In this document: in pieces, positions 57,714 through 64,000 of the stretch
Numbering within the stretch: position 1 is the first letter of the stretch
Layout: each line of letters starts with the position of its first letter
Assembly: GCF_018129995.1 (NCBI RefSeq)
Contig: NZ_JAFCKS010000003.1
Location: 62,001 to 126,000, forward strand
DNA length: 64,000 nt
From: Bradyrhizobium sp. SZCCT0153
GTDB lineage: Bacteria > Pseudomonadota > Alphaproteobacteria > Rhizobiales > Xanthobacteraceae
Direction of reading: 5' to 3'
Notes under the pieces: generated by a model
Database searches by the model: none
Seen by the model: only the letters and a program-made list of their open reading frames with translations
What the model was told of the DNA's origin: nothing
Made by a program: the position numbers and the translations under genes

Positions 57714-58490
57714 TCAAATCGACGGCTCGGGGCCCGTCTTGCTGCCGAACAGGCGCTGGCGGAGCCGGTAGGCGGGCATGTTCAGCCGGGTCAGGGCGGC
57801 ATCGACCGCCTCGTCCGAAAATCGCGTCCGCGGCCAGCGGTAGATCAGCGCGTAGGCGAACCAGATCACGACGAAGGTGACGAGGCCGGCGATCGAGACA
57901 TCGGTGAAGAAGTGGCCGCCGAAGGCCATGCGGAGCCCGCTGGTGACGGCACCGAAGACAACCGCACCGGCATAGGCGAGCGGCCGCCATGCCGGCGGCG
58001 CCAGCGCGGCGGGCGCCAGCGTCCAGAACGCGGTCGCGCCTTCGCCCGAGAAGAACGAGCAGTTGCGCGCGCAGTCGCCGCGCGGATCCCACCACGGCAC
58101 GAACTGCTGGTCGCCGGCAAACTGCGTCACCACCACCGGACGCGGCCGGCCCCAATAGGTCTTGAAGGTGAGATTGGTCAAAATGCCGGCCGACAGGATG
58201 ATGGTGACCAGCAGGAACACGATCGCGCGCCCCGACACCATCAAGGGACGATCGGGCCGGATCATCTTGACCACGAGCGCGACCAGCGGCGGCAGCACGA
58301 ACGCCCAGGCAACCCACATCGCGGCGTCGCGCGCGAAGGCCGCCCAGTCGTTCAGCTTGAGCGGAAACGTCTTCGTCTCAGGGTCGAAAAACAGCGCGGC
58401 GAGCTTGAGATCGAGCTCGGGATAGAGGCCGAAGACGACGCCGATCACGAGCCACAGCGCCAGGGCGATGAAGAGTCCAGTCCGGTTCAT
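57714..58490 (-). CDS. PAP2 family phosphatase with altered motif 2
   Basis: The 258-residue membrane protein has about six helices. PAP2 motif 1 is KTYWGRPRP (K110, R115, P116) and motif 3 is LRMAFGGHFFTD (R187, H193, D197). Where motif 2 is usually PSGH, it reads FFSGEGATAF: the Ser-Gly is kept but Glu150 replaces His. This SGE variant occurs in some lipid phosphatase groups. The substrate is probably lipid A, undecaprenyl-PP or a phospholipid. Confidence 0.85.
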   Translation of the reverse strand: MNRTGLFIALALWLVIGVVFGLYPELDLKLAALFFDPETKTFPLKLNDWAAFARDAAMWVAWAFVLPPLVALVVKMIRPDRPLMVSGRAIVFLLVTIILSAGILTNLTFKTYWGRPRPVVVTQFAGDQQFVPWWDPRGDCARNCSFFSGEGATAFWTLAPAALAPPAWRPLAYAGAVVFGAVTSGLRMAFGGHFFTDVSIAGLVTFVVIWFAYALIYRWPRTRFSDEAVDAALTRLNMPAYRLRQRLFGSKTGPEPSI

Positions 58491-58547
58491 GGCGCGCGGT
58501 TTAGCGGAGTGGGGCGGAGATGAAAACCCCGGGGAAGGTCAAGACAA

Positions 58548-59042
58548 TCAGTGCGCATCCGGCCTTGAATTCGACGGCAGCGGCGGAGGTGGCTTGCGCG
58601 GCAGCGGCGGATTGCGCCAGGCGCCGGCGTTGCGGCCGGCGATCAGCCAGTAGACGACGCCCGCGACGATGCCCGCGCCCGTCATGATCTCCAGATGCCG
58701 CCGCACGACGCCCTCGAACTGCAAGGTGTCGGAGTGGAAGGGAACGAGGCCGAGATAGCAGGCGAGCCCGACGAGGCCGCCGCCGACGGCATAGGCCAGC
58801 GCGCTGCGGATGTAGAGCGCCTCGGTGATCGCGACGATCACCGCCGCCGGCACCAGCGCAAAGCCCGAGACGAAGATGAAGCCGAAACCGAGCAGGACGT
58901 CGATCGTGCCCTCATCGACGGGACCGGCGCCCAGATCGGCGAACTCCGGAAACAGCAGCGCGACGACCACGATCATGCCGCCGACGAAACAGGCGGCGAG
59001 AAAGCCGATGAAGATGACGACGAGGCGGCCGATCAGGGACAT
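58548..59042 (-). CDS. Hypothetical membrane protein with four helices
   Basis: The 164-residue protein has hydrophobic helices near 5-30, 45-72, 78-98 and 115-138, and a proline-rich cytoplasmic tail (PPLPRKPPPPLPSNSRPDAH). No family is recognised. The ATG at 59042 (MSLIGRLVVIFIG) places helix 1 sensibly; a GTG five codons upstream is also open. It lies 57 bases from PAP2 and may share its transcript. Confidence 0.7.
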   Translation of the reverse strand: MSLIGRLVVIFIGFLAACFVGGMIVVVALLFPEFADLGAGPVDEGTIDVLLGFGFIFVSGFALVPAAVIVAITEALYIRSALAYAVGGGLVGLACYLGLVPFHSDTLQFEGVVRRHLEIMTGAGIVAGVVYWLIAGRNAGAWRNPPLPRKPPPPLPSNSRPDAH

Positions 59043-59062
59043 GCTGGGAAAACTCACTGCCC

Positions 59063-59141
59063 TTCATTGCGAGCGAAGCGAAGCAATCCATCCTGTCTCC
59101 GCGGAAAGACTCTGGATTGCTTCGCTTCGCTCGCAATGACG
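59063..59141. repeat. Dispersed palindromic repeat, family A, copy 7
   Basis: TTCATTGCGAGCGAAGCGAA faces TTCGCTTCGCTCGCAATGAC ends. It lies between rlmN and the membrane protein gene, both on the minus strand. A further half-copy (CGTCATTGCGAGG) is seen at 62218. Confidence 0.85.
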
Positions 59142-59168
59142 AGGATGCGAGACTGCGTGCATTGTCTA

Positions 59169-60371
59169 TCAGTCCGTCATCGCCATGGCGCGCAGCGTCT
59201 GGCGTTCGCGGGCCGAGAGCTTTTCGGTCTCCGACTTGAGCTGGCCGCAGGCGGCGAGGATGTCGCGGCCGCGCGGGGTGCGCACCGGCGAGGAATAGCC
59301 GGCGTTGAAGATATATTCGGAGAATTTTTCGATCTGGTCCCAGTCCGAGCATTCATAGGCGGTGCCAGGCCACGGATTGAACGGGATCAGATTGATCTTG
59401 GCGTGAATGCCCTTGAGCAGCTTCACCAACAGCTTGGCATCGTCGAGCGAATCATTGACGCCCTTGAGCATCACATATTCGAAGGTGATGCGGCGCGCGT
59501 TCGAGGCGCCGGGATAGTCGCGGCAGGCCTGTAGCAACTCCTTGATCGGATATTTACGGTTGAGCGGCACCAGCTCGTTGCGCAGCTCGTCGCGCACCGC
59601 ATGCAGCGAGATCGCGAGCATCACGCCGATCTCCTCGCCCGCGCGCACGATGTTCGGCACCACGCCCGAGGTCGACAGCGTGATGCGGCGACGGGAGATG
59701 CCGATGCCTTCATTGTCGCCGACGATCAGCAGCGCATCGCGCACCGCATCGAAATTGTAGAGTGGCTCACCCATGCCCATCATCACGATGTTGGTGACGC
59801 GGCGGGTGCCGTCCTCGCGATCGGCCCAGTCATTGAGGCGGTCGCGGGCGACCATGATCTGACCGACGATCTCGCCTGCGGTAAGGTTGCGCACCAGGCG
59901 CTGCGTGCCGGTGTGGCAGAAGGAGCAGTTCAGCGTGCAGCCGACCTGGGAGGAGACGCAGAGCGTGCCGCGATCGGTCTCGGGGATGTAGACGCACTCG
60001 ACTTCATGCGCCTTCTCGACATTGTCGCCGCTCGGCAGACGCAGCAGCCATTTGCGGGTGCCGTCGTTGGAGATCTGCTCGGCCACGACTTCGGGCCGGT
60101 CGACGGTGAAGTGCTGCGCGAGCTCGGCGCGAATGCCCTTCGAGACCGACGTCATGTCGTCGAAATTCTGGGCGCCGCGGAAATACATCCAGTGCCAGAG
60201 CTGCTGCACGCGCATCTTGCGCTGCGCAGGCGCAACGCCGATTTCGTCGAGGCGATCGGCAAGCTCGGTGCGCGACAGGCCGATCAGAGACGGCTTGGCC
60301 GGCGGCACATAGGTTTCGAGCGGAGTCTTCTCCACCAGGATTGCGTTGTGCGGCTCGGTCGTCGGTTGCAT
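59169..60371 (-). CDS. rlmN: 23S rRNA/tRNA adenine-C2 methyltransferase RlmN
   Basis: The 400-residue radical-SAM enzyme methylates A2503 of 23S rRNA and A37 of some tRNAs. [19 protein letters not shown] gives the cluster cysteines 145, 149 and 152; [13 protein letters not shown] and [14 protein letters not shown] are family blocks; the C-terminal catalytic cysteine is in DILAACGQL. Length is slightly above E. coli RlmN because of an N-terminal extension. A family I repeat lies just upstream. Confidence 0.96.
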   Translation of the reverse strand: MQPTTEPHNAILVEKTPLETYVPPAKPSLIGLSRTELADRLDEIGVAPAQRKMRVQQLWHWMYFRGAQNFDDMTSVSKGIRAELAQHFTVDRPEVVAEQISNDGTRKWLLRLPSGDNVEKAHEVECVYIPETDRGTLCVSSQVGCTLNCSFCHTGTQRLVRNLTAGEIVGQIMVARDRLNDWADREDGTRRVTNIVMMGMGEPLYNFDAVRDALLIVGDNEGIGISRRRITLSTSGVVPNIVRAGEEIGVMLAISLHAVRDELRNELVPLNRKYPIKELLQACRDYPGASNARRITFEYVMLKGVNDSLDDAKLLVKLLKGIHAKINLIPFNPWPGTAYECSDWDQIEKFSEYIFNAGYSSPVRTPRGRDILAACGQLKSETEKLSARERQTLRAMAMTD

Positions 60372-60391
60372 TGAATGGACCTAATGGCTTG

Positions 60392-60471
60392 GTCGTTCCG
60401 GGATGGTCCTGATGACCAGACCCGGAACTTCGAGATTCCAGGCTCGATGCTGCGCATCGCCCCGGAATGAC
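60392..60471. repeat. Palindromic repeat, family I
   Basis: TCGTTCCGGGATGG near the left end faces CGCCCCGGAATGACG at the right, with inner CCAGACCCGGAACTTCGAGA. It lies between rlmN and ialB. Confidence 0.65.
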
Positions 60472-60542
60472 GGAAGAAATCTGGAACCGGCCATATATAG
60501 CAACCGGAACCGCCGATTGCGACCGTGATACCGCCTGCAGCC

Positions 60543-60587
60543 TTAACGCCGGCAGTCCTATTGTCGGCAGTCTTACCGTCGGCAGTC
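60543..60587 (-). repeat. Three 15-bp repeats giving three in-frame stops at the ialB end
   Basis: On the ialB strand the units are GACTGCCGACGGTAA, then GACTGCCGACAATAG, then GACTGCCGGCGTTAA. Each reads Asp-Cys-Arg-Arg/Gln-stop in the gene's frame. The first unit holds the real C-terminus and stop; the other two lie downstream. Confidence 0.85.
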
Positions 60588-61235
60588 CTGCGAGATCCGG
60601 TCCAGCGCCTGGGCGAGACCCTTCAGCGAGAAGGTATCGGTCGTCTCGGTCCCCTTGGCCGAGACGCCCTTGACCACGAGATCGGCGGATTTGCGCATGG
60701 CTTCGACCATCCGATCCTCCTCGGCCGCGTTCTTGATCCAGAGGCCGTCGCCCTGCGTGTACATGGCGAAGGCGGCGCCGCCGACCTCGGCCGAGGATTC
60801 CGAGCCCGGCTTCAGCGCGTAGCCGATCATGACCGAGACCTCGTTGTTGACCTTCTCCGCCGGCCGCGTCGAGACGAAGGCATAGGCGGGATCGCGCGGC
60901 CGATTCGGTGGATTGGTCTTCGACGACGAGGGCTTGGCCAGCGCGAAGCAGACCTTCTTGCCATTGGGCGCGGCCGAATAGGCGCCCCAGGTGCCGAACT
61001 GGCCGATCAGGGTCGGCTCGGCGCCGCCCGCAACCGCCGCGGGCGGGGCCACCGGCTTGCTCTCGGGCTTTGCGGCCGTCTTTCCGGTCGCATGGGCCGC
61101 CGACGCGGCTGATTTCGGTGCAGGCTCTTTCGGTCCAGGCTTGGGCGCCGGTTGCGCCGTCTGCGCCCGCGCGGAATCGGTGATTCCCAAGGCCGCAACG
61201 CCAATCATCAAAGCTAAATTCAGCACCCGCCACAT
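60573..61235 (-). CDS. Invasion-associated locus B (IalB) family protein
   Basis: The 220-residue exported protein has a signal peptide (cleavage near ARAQT, about residue 24), a Lys/Pro/Ala-rich linker (26-70) and an IalB domain (75-220: LIGQFGTWGAYSAAPNGKKVCFALAKP split by loops; DGLWIKNAAEEDRMVEAMRK). Two cysteines (CFAL and the final DCRR) probably pair. In Bartonella IalB aids invasion; in free-living relatives the role is unknown. Its stop codon is repeated twice by a tandem repeat. Confidence 0.9.
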   Translation of the reverse strand: MWRVLNLALMIGVAALGITDSARAQTAQPAPKPGPKEPAPKSAASAAHATGKTAAKPESKPVAPPAAVAGGAEPTLIGQFGTWGAYSAAPNGKKVCFALAKPSSSKTNPPNRPRDPAYAFVSTRPAEKVNNEVSVMIGYALKPGSESSAEVGGAAFAMYTQGDGLWIKNAAEEDRMVEAMRKSADLVVKGVSAKGTETTDTFSLKGLAQALDRISQDCRR

Positions 61236-61351
61236 GCTGGAGTGGTTCCCTCAATATTGTGACTGGAAGATGGCCCGGCCGCGCGTTGTCCCCGCGGCAG
61301 GGATACCCGGGAAAGTCCAATTTGGGAAGGCAGTTAAGGAGGACGCAGCAT

Positions 61352-62191
61352 CTAGCTTTTGATGCGCGCAGCGCGCTGTTCGGCCCATTGCGCGTCGGTC
61401 CAGCGCAACAGGTCTTCGGCGCCGGAACTGCGCAAATGCGCGCCGCCGTCGATCACCACCATCTCGCCATTGATGTAGCCGGCGCCGTCCGAGACCAGGA
61501 AGCTGGCGAGGTCGGCGAGCTCGCCATGCTCGCCGGTGCGCCCCAGCGGGTTGCGCGCGGTCCAGCCCTCGTCACGGCCCTCGGGGCGGAGCTGCCCCGA
61601 TGCCCCGGCGGTCGGGAACGGTCCCGGCGCGATCGCGACGGTACGGATTCCCTTCGGGCCCCACTCGACCGCGAGACTTTTGGTCATCGCCAGCACCGCC
61701 GACTTCGCCATCGCCGACGGCACGGTGAAGGCGCGACCGGTGATGGTCGAGGTCGAGAGGATCGAGAGCACGACGCCGCCATGCCTGGCTTCAATCCAGC
61801 GTTTGCCGGCGGCGAGCGTGCAATACATCGCACCGTGCAGCGTCGGCGCCAGGATCGCATCGGCGGCGCGGAACGACAGATGTTCGCTCTGCGCGATGAA
61901 GGTCGCGGCGGCATTGTTGACGAGAATATCCAGCGGTGCCTCGCGCCAGATCGCGTCCATCATCGCATCGACGGCGGCGCCATCGCGAATGTCGCAGGCG
62001 ATCGCCGTGACCTTGCCGCCGGTCTGCGCGCGCATCTCGCTCGCAGCCGCATCGAGCCGATCGAGCCTGCGGCCGCAGATCACGAGCTCGGCGCCAAGCG
62101 TGAGGAAGCGGCGCGCCATCGCAGCACCGAGACCCGAGCCGCCACCGGTGACGAGGATGCGCTTGTCCTTGAGCAGGCCTGTTTCAAACAT
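61352..62191 (-). CDS. SDR oxidoreductase resembling 2,4-dienoyl-CoA reductase
   Basis: The 279-residue SDR has VTGGGSGLGAAMARRFL for NADP(H) and LDILVNNAAATF. The usual catalytic YxxxK is replaced: VPSAMAKSAVLAM has Ser four residues before Lys. That layout, with SLAVEWGPKGIRT, is typical of DECR-type enzymes acting on unsaturated fatty acyl-CoA. The start MFETGLLKDKRILVTGG is clear. It is divergent from the quinone oxidoreductase gene. Confidence 0.86.
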   Translation of the reverse strand: MFETGLLKDKRILVTGGGSGLGAAMARRFLTLGAELVICGRRLDRLDAAASEMRAQTGGKVTAIACDIRDGAAVDAMMDAIWREAPLDILVNNAAATFIAQSEHLSFRAADAILAPTLHGAMYCTLAAGKRWIEARHGGVVLSILSTSTITGRAFTVPSAMAKSAVLAMTKSLAVEWGPKGIRTVAIAPGPFPTAGASGQLRPEGRDEGWTARNPLGRTGEHGELADLASFLVSDGAGYINGEMVVIDGGAHLRSSGAEDLLRWTDAQWAEQRAARIKS

Positions 62192-62340
62192 CGTTTGAAT
62201 CCTTGTTCTTCTTGTTTCGTCATTGCGAGGATAGGCCCTCGCGCTGCCTGAGACAAAGAAACCGGATTGTCGGCCGTGCCTAAATCCGGCAGAAACGATC
62301 CAACTTATAATTCCACCTCGAAACGCCCCAAGGTGCCGCC

Positions 62341-63315
62341 ATGAAAGCCATCCTCTGCTCGCAATATTGCCAGCCCGACGATCTCGTGCTCGCGGACGTA
62401 CCGGATCCGGTGGCAGGTCCCGGCGAAGCGGTGATCGCGATCAAGTCCGCGGCGCTGAACTTCTTCGACCTGCTGATGATCCAGGGCAAGTACCAGATCA
62501 AGCCGCCGTTCCCGTTCTCACCGGCCGCGGAAGTCGCCGGCGTGATCGAGAGCATCGGCCCCGGCGTGACGGATCTGAAGGTCGGCGATCGTGTCGTCGC
62601 GTCCTGCGGCCACAACGGCGCGCGCGAAAAGATCGCGCTGCCGGCGGCATCGATCGTGAAGATTCCCGACAATCTCGACTTTGACCGCGCGGCCGGCATC
62701 ATCATCATCTACGGCACCGCGCTGCATGCGCTGGAAGACCGCGCCAGCCCGAAACCGGGCGAGACGCTCGCGGTGCTGGGCGCCGCCGGCGGCACCGGCC
62801 TTGCAGCCTGCGAGCTCGGCAAGCTGATGGGCCTGAAGGTGATCGCCTGCGCCTCGTCGGACGAGAAGCTCGAATTCGCCAAAGCGCATGGCGCCGAGCT
62901 GACGCTGAACTACGGCAAGGAAGATTTGAAGGAAGGCTTGCGAAAACTCACCGGCGGCAAGGGCGTCGACATCATCTTCGATCCGGTCGGTGGTGCGTAT
63001 GCCGAGCAGGCGCTGCGCTCGATCGCCTGGGAAGGCCGTTTCCTCGTGATCGGCTTCGCCGCCGGCGACATTCCGAAGATGCCGCTGAACCTCGCGCTGT
63101 TGAAGGGCTGCGACATCCGCGGCGTGTTCTGGGGCGCCTGGACCCGGCTCAATCCGGCCAAGAACCGCGCCAATCTCGAGAAGCTGGTGAAGTGGACGGC
63201 GGAAGGAAAGATCTCCTCGCATGTCGACCGCACCTTCCCGCTGGCGCAGACCGCCGACGCCCTGAAGGTGCTGGCGGGACGTCAGGCCATGGGCAAGGTG
63301 ATCCTGCATCCGTGA
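62341..63315 (+). CDS. NADPH:quinone oxidoreductase family protein
   Basis: The 324-residue protein belongs to the medium-chain dehydrogenase superfamily without zinc ligands. LVLADVPDPVAGPGEAVI starts the GroES-like domain, FSPAAEVAGVIESIGPGV follows, and LAVLGAAGGTGLAACELGKL binds NADPH. The GVFWGAWTRLNP block near the end fits the quinone oxidoreductase/zeta-crystallin group. The substrate is unknown. Confidence 0.9.
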   Translation: MKAILCSQYCQPDDLVLADVPDPVAGPGEAVIAIKSAALNFFDLLMIQGKYQIKPPFPFSPAAEVAGVIESIGPGVTDLKVGDRVVASCGHNGAREKIALPAASIVKIPDNLDFDRAAGIIIIYGTALHALEDRASPKPGETLAVLGAAGGTGLAACELGKLMGLKVIACASSDEKLEFAKAHGAELTLNYGKEDLKEGLRKLTGGKGVDIIFDPVGGAYAEQALRSIAWEGRFLVIGFAAGDIPKMPLNLALLKGCDIRGVFWGAWTRLNPAKNRANLEKLVKWTAEGKISSHVDRTFPLAQTADALKVLAGRQAMGKVILHP

Positions 63316-63396
63316 GGATGCAGGGCGTATCGCAAACTCCTCTACGGGTCGGCCTGGCTTTCGCCAGGACGACGTTGGAGTGCAAGTAGCGCACTG

Positions 63397-63777
63397 CTAC
63401 TGCGCTTCCCCCTCACCCAGCCCACGCTTCAAAACAGCACGCGCAGCCTCACGATGTTCCGTCGTGATATGGCCGGCGACCATGCGGATGGCGGTGGCGA
63501 GCACGGCGGCGTCGTCGGTGAAGCCGAGGATCGGCATCACGTCGGGAACGAAGTCGAACGGCAGGATGAAATAGGCGATCGCCCCGAGCAGCGAGGCCTG
63601 AACGTGGCGCGGCGTCTGCCGGTCGAACGCGCAGTAATAGGCGGCGAGCAGGTCTTCGGCGAACGGCAGATGCGCGGCAACGCGCTTCAGCTTGCGCCAG
63701 AAGCGGCGGCGTACGCCCTCGCGATCTTCCGCGAGCCGGTCGGCCGGCTCGAAACCGACGCTGTGTTCGGCAGCCAT
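63397..63777 (-). CDS. YkvA family (DUF1232) membrane protein
   Basis: The 126-residue protein contains the DUF1232 core LLGAIAYFILPFDFVPDVMP and LGFTDDAAVLATAIRM (about 75-108), the hallmark of YkvA-like proteins with one or two membrane segments. The function is unknown. The start gives MAAEHSVGFEPADRLAEDRE. A repeat fragment (GGCCTGGCTTTCGCCAGG) precedes it on the other side of its stop. Confidence 0.87.
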   Translation of the reverse strand: MAAEHSVGFEPADRLAEDREGVRRRFWRKLKRVAAHLPFAEDLLAAYYCAFDRQTPRHVQASLLGAIAYFILPFDFVPDVMPILGFTDDAAVLATAIRMVAGHITTEHREAARAVLKRGLGEGEAQ

Positions 63778-63868
63778 GTTCGGAAAACTCCCGGTTCAGC
63801 AAGGGGAGGCAGATCGCCGCATCCCGTGCTGACCACAAGATAAGGATGCCCCCGGTCGCTGCAAGACG

Positions 63869-64000
63869 TCAGCCTGGTGTCAGCCTGGCGATCGCGTTCA
63901 TCGTCTTGGCCAGCTCGATGTCGAGCGCGGTGACGCCGCCGGCATCATGGGTCGACAGCACCACCTCCACCGTCTTGTAGACGTTACGCCATTCGGGGTG
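63869..64000 (-). CDS. 4a-hydroxytetrahydrobiopterin dehydratase (3' part)
   Basis: The last 43 residues of a gene that continues beyond the window are visible: [20 protein letters not shown], then [22 protein letters not shown] followed by the TALD block is the diagnostic end of pterin-4a-carbinolamine dehydratase (PhhB/DCoH), which regenerates the pterin cofactor of phenylalanine hydroxylase. The 5' part, with the first active-site histidines, is missing. Confidence 0.9.
   Translation of the reverse strand, partial: HPEWRNVYKTVEVVLSTHDAGGVTALDIELAKTMNAIARLTPG

Overview
The window looks like core chromosome of an alphaproteobacterium, most probably Bradyrhizobium or a close relative in the Nitrobacteraceae. 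The base composition is GC-rich. The gene content and neighbourhoods are typical of that group: acnA next to a ccmABCDG cytochrome c maturation cluster, ffh-rpsP-rimM-trmD-rplS, separated leuC, leuD and leuB genes, sdhCDAB, a malonyl-CoA synthetase, a DUF2794 gene and an IalB-like gene. The many short palindromic repeats also fit. I recognised no rRNA, tRNA, transposase, phage gene or CRISPR array. Genus assignment is inference from gene content and was not tested by alignment.

Layout. 1-2.8 kb: a Bax-inhibitor fragment, a GNAT acetyltransferase, a DUF2794 and a DUF1223 gene. 3-9.2 kb: acnA (minus) divergent from ccmABCDG (plus), with an Irr-box-like palindrome between them. 9.3-15 kb: septation protein A, ftsY, an RluA-type pseudouridine synthase, a DUF2336 protein, mtaB and dapF. 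15.3-18 kb: two linked secreted proteins (GyrI-like and SIMPL domains) and a metallo-beta-lactamase-fold enzyme. 18.3-22.2 kb: SRP protein and ribosome biogenesis genes. 22.4-28 kb: leuC and leuD, separated by small envelope proteins and a mini-metallopeptidase, then a glycosyltransferase. 28.2-36 kb: two little-known proteins, a CoA ester lyase, carbonic anhydrase, asd, a hexapeptide acetyltransferase and leuB. 36-43 kb: MFS transporter, molybdopterin oxidoreductase with cytochrome b561 partner, fasciclin protein, SDR, matB and a TauE/SafE permease. 43.5-47.2 kb: sdhCDAB. 47.4-56 kb: hybrid histidine kinase, SbmA/BacA-like ABC transporter, FkbM methyltransferase, three small enzymes or proteins and a large Pro/Ala-rich OmpA protein. 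56.3-64 kb: argG, PAP2 phosphatase, rlmN, ialB, a DECR-like SDR, a quinone oxidoreductase, a YkvA protein and the end of a pterin dehydratase gene.

How it fits together. Much of the window serves aerobic metabolism with iron cofactors: aconitase, succinate dehydrogenase, isopropylmalate isomerase and cytochrome c maturation. It also holds amino-acid synthesis (leuBCD, asd, dapF, argG) and translation and membrane-targeting genes (ffh, ftsY, rpsP, rimM, trmD, rplS, mtaB, rlmN).

The most unusual material is small-scale. Several families of dispersed palindromic repeats fill the gaps, and two have entered reading frames, supplying the C-terminal tails of CcmC and RimM. A 15-bp tandem repeat gives the ialB gene three consecutive in-frame stop codons. 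A six-copy 12-bp repeat, open in frame, lies between dapF and the GyrI-like gene. No obviously new multi-gene system was found.
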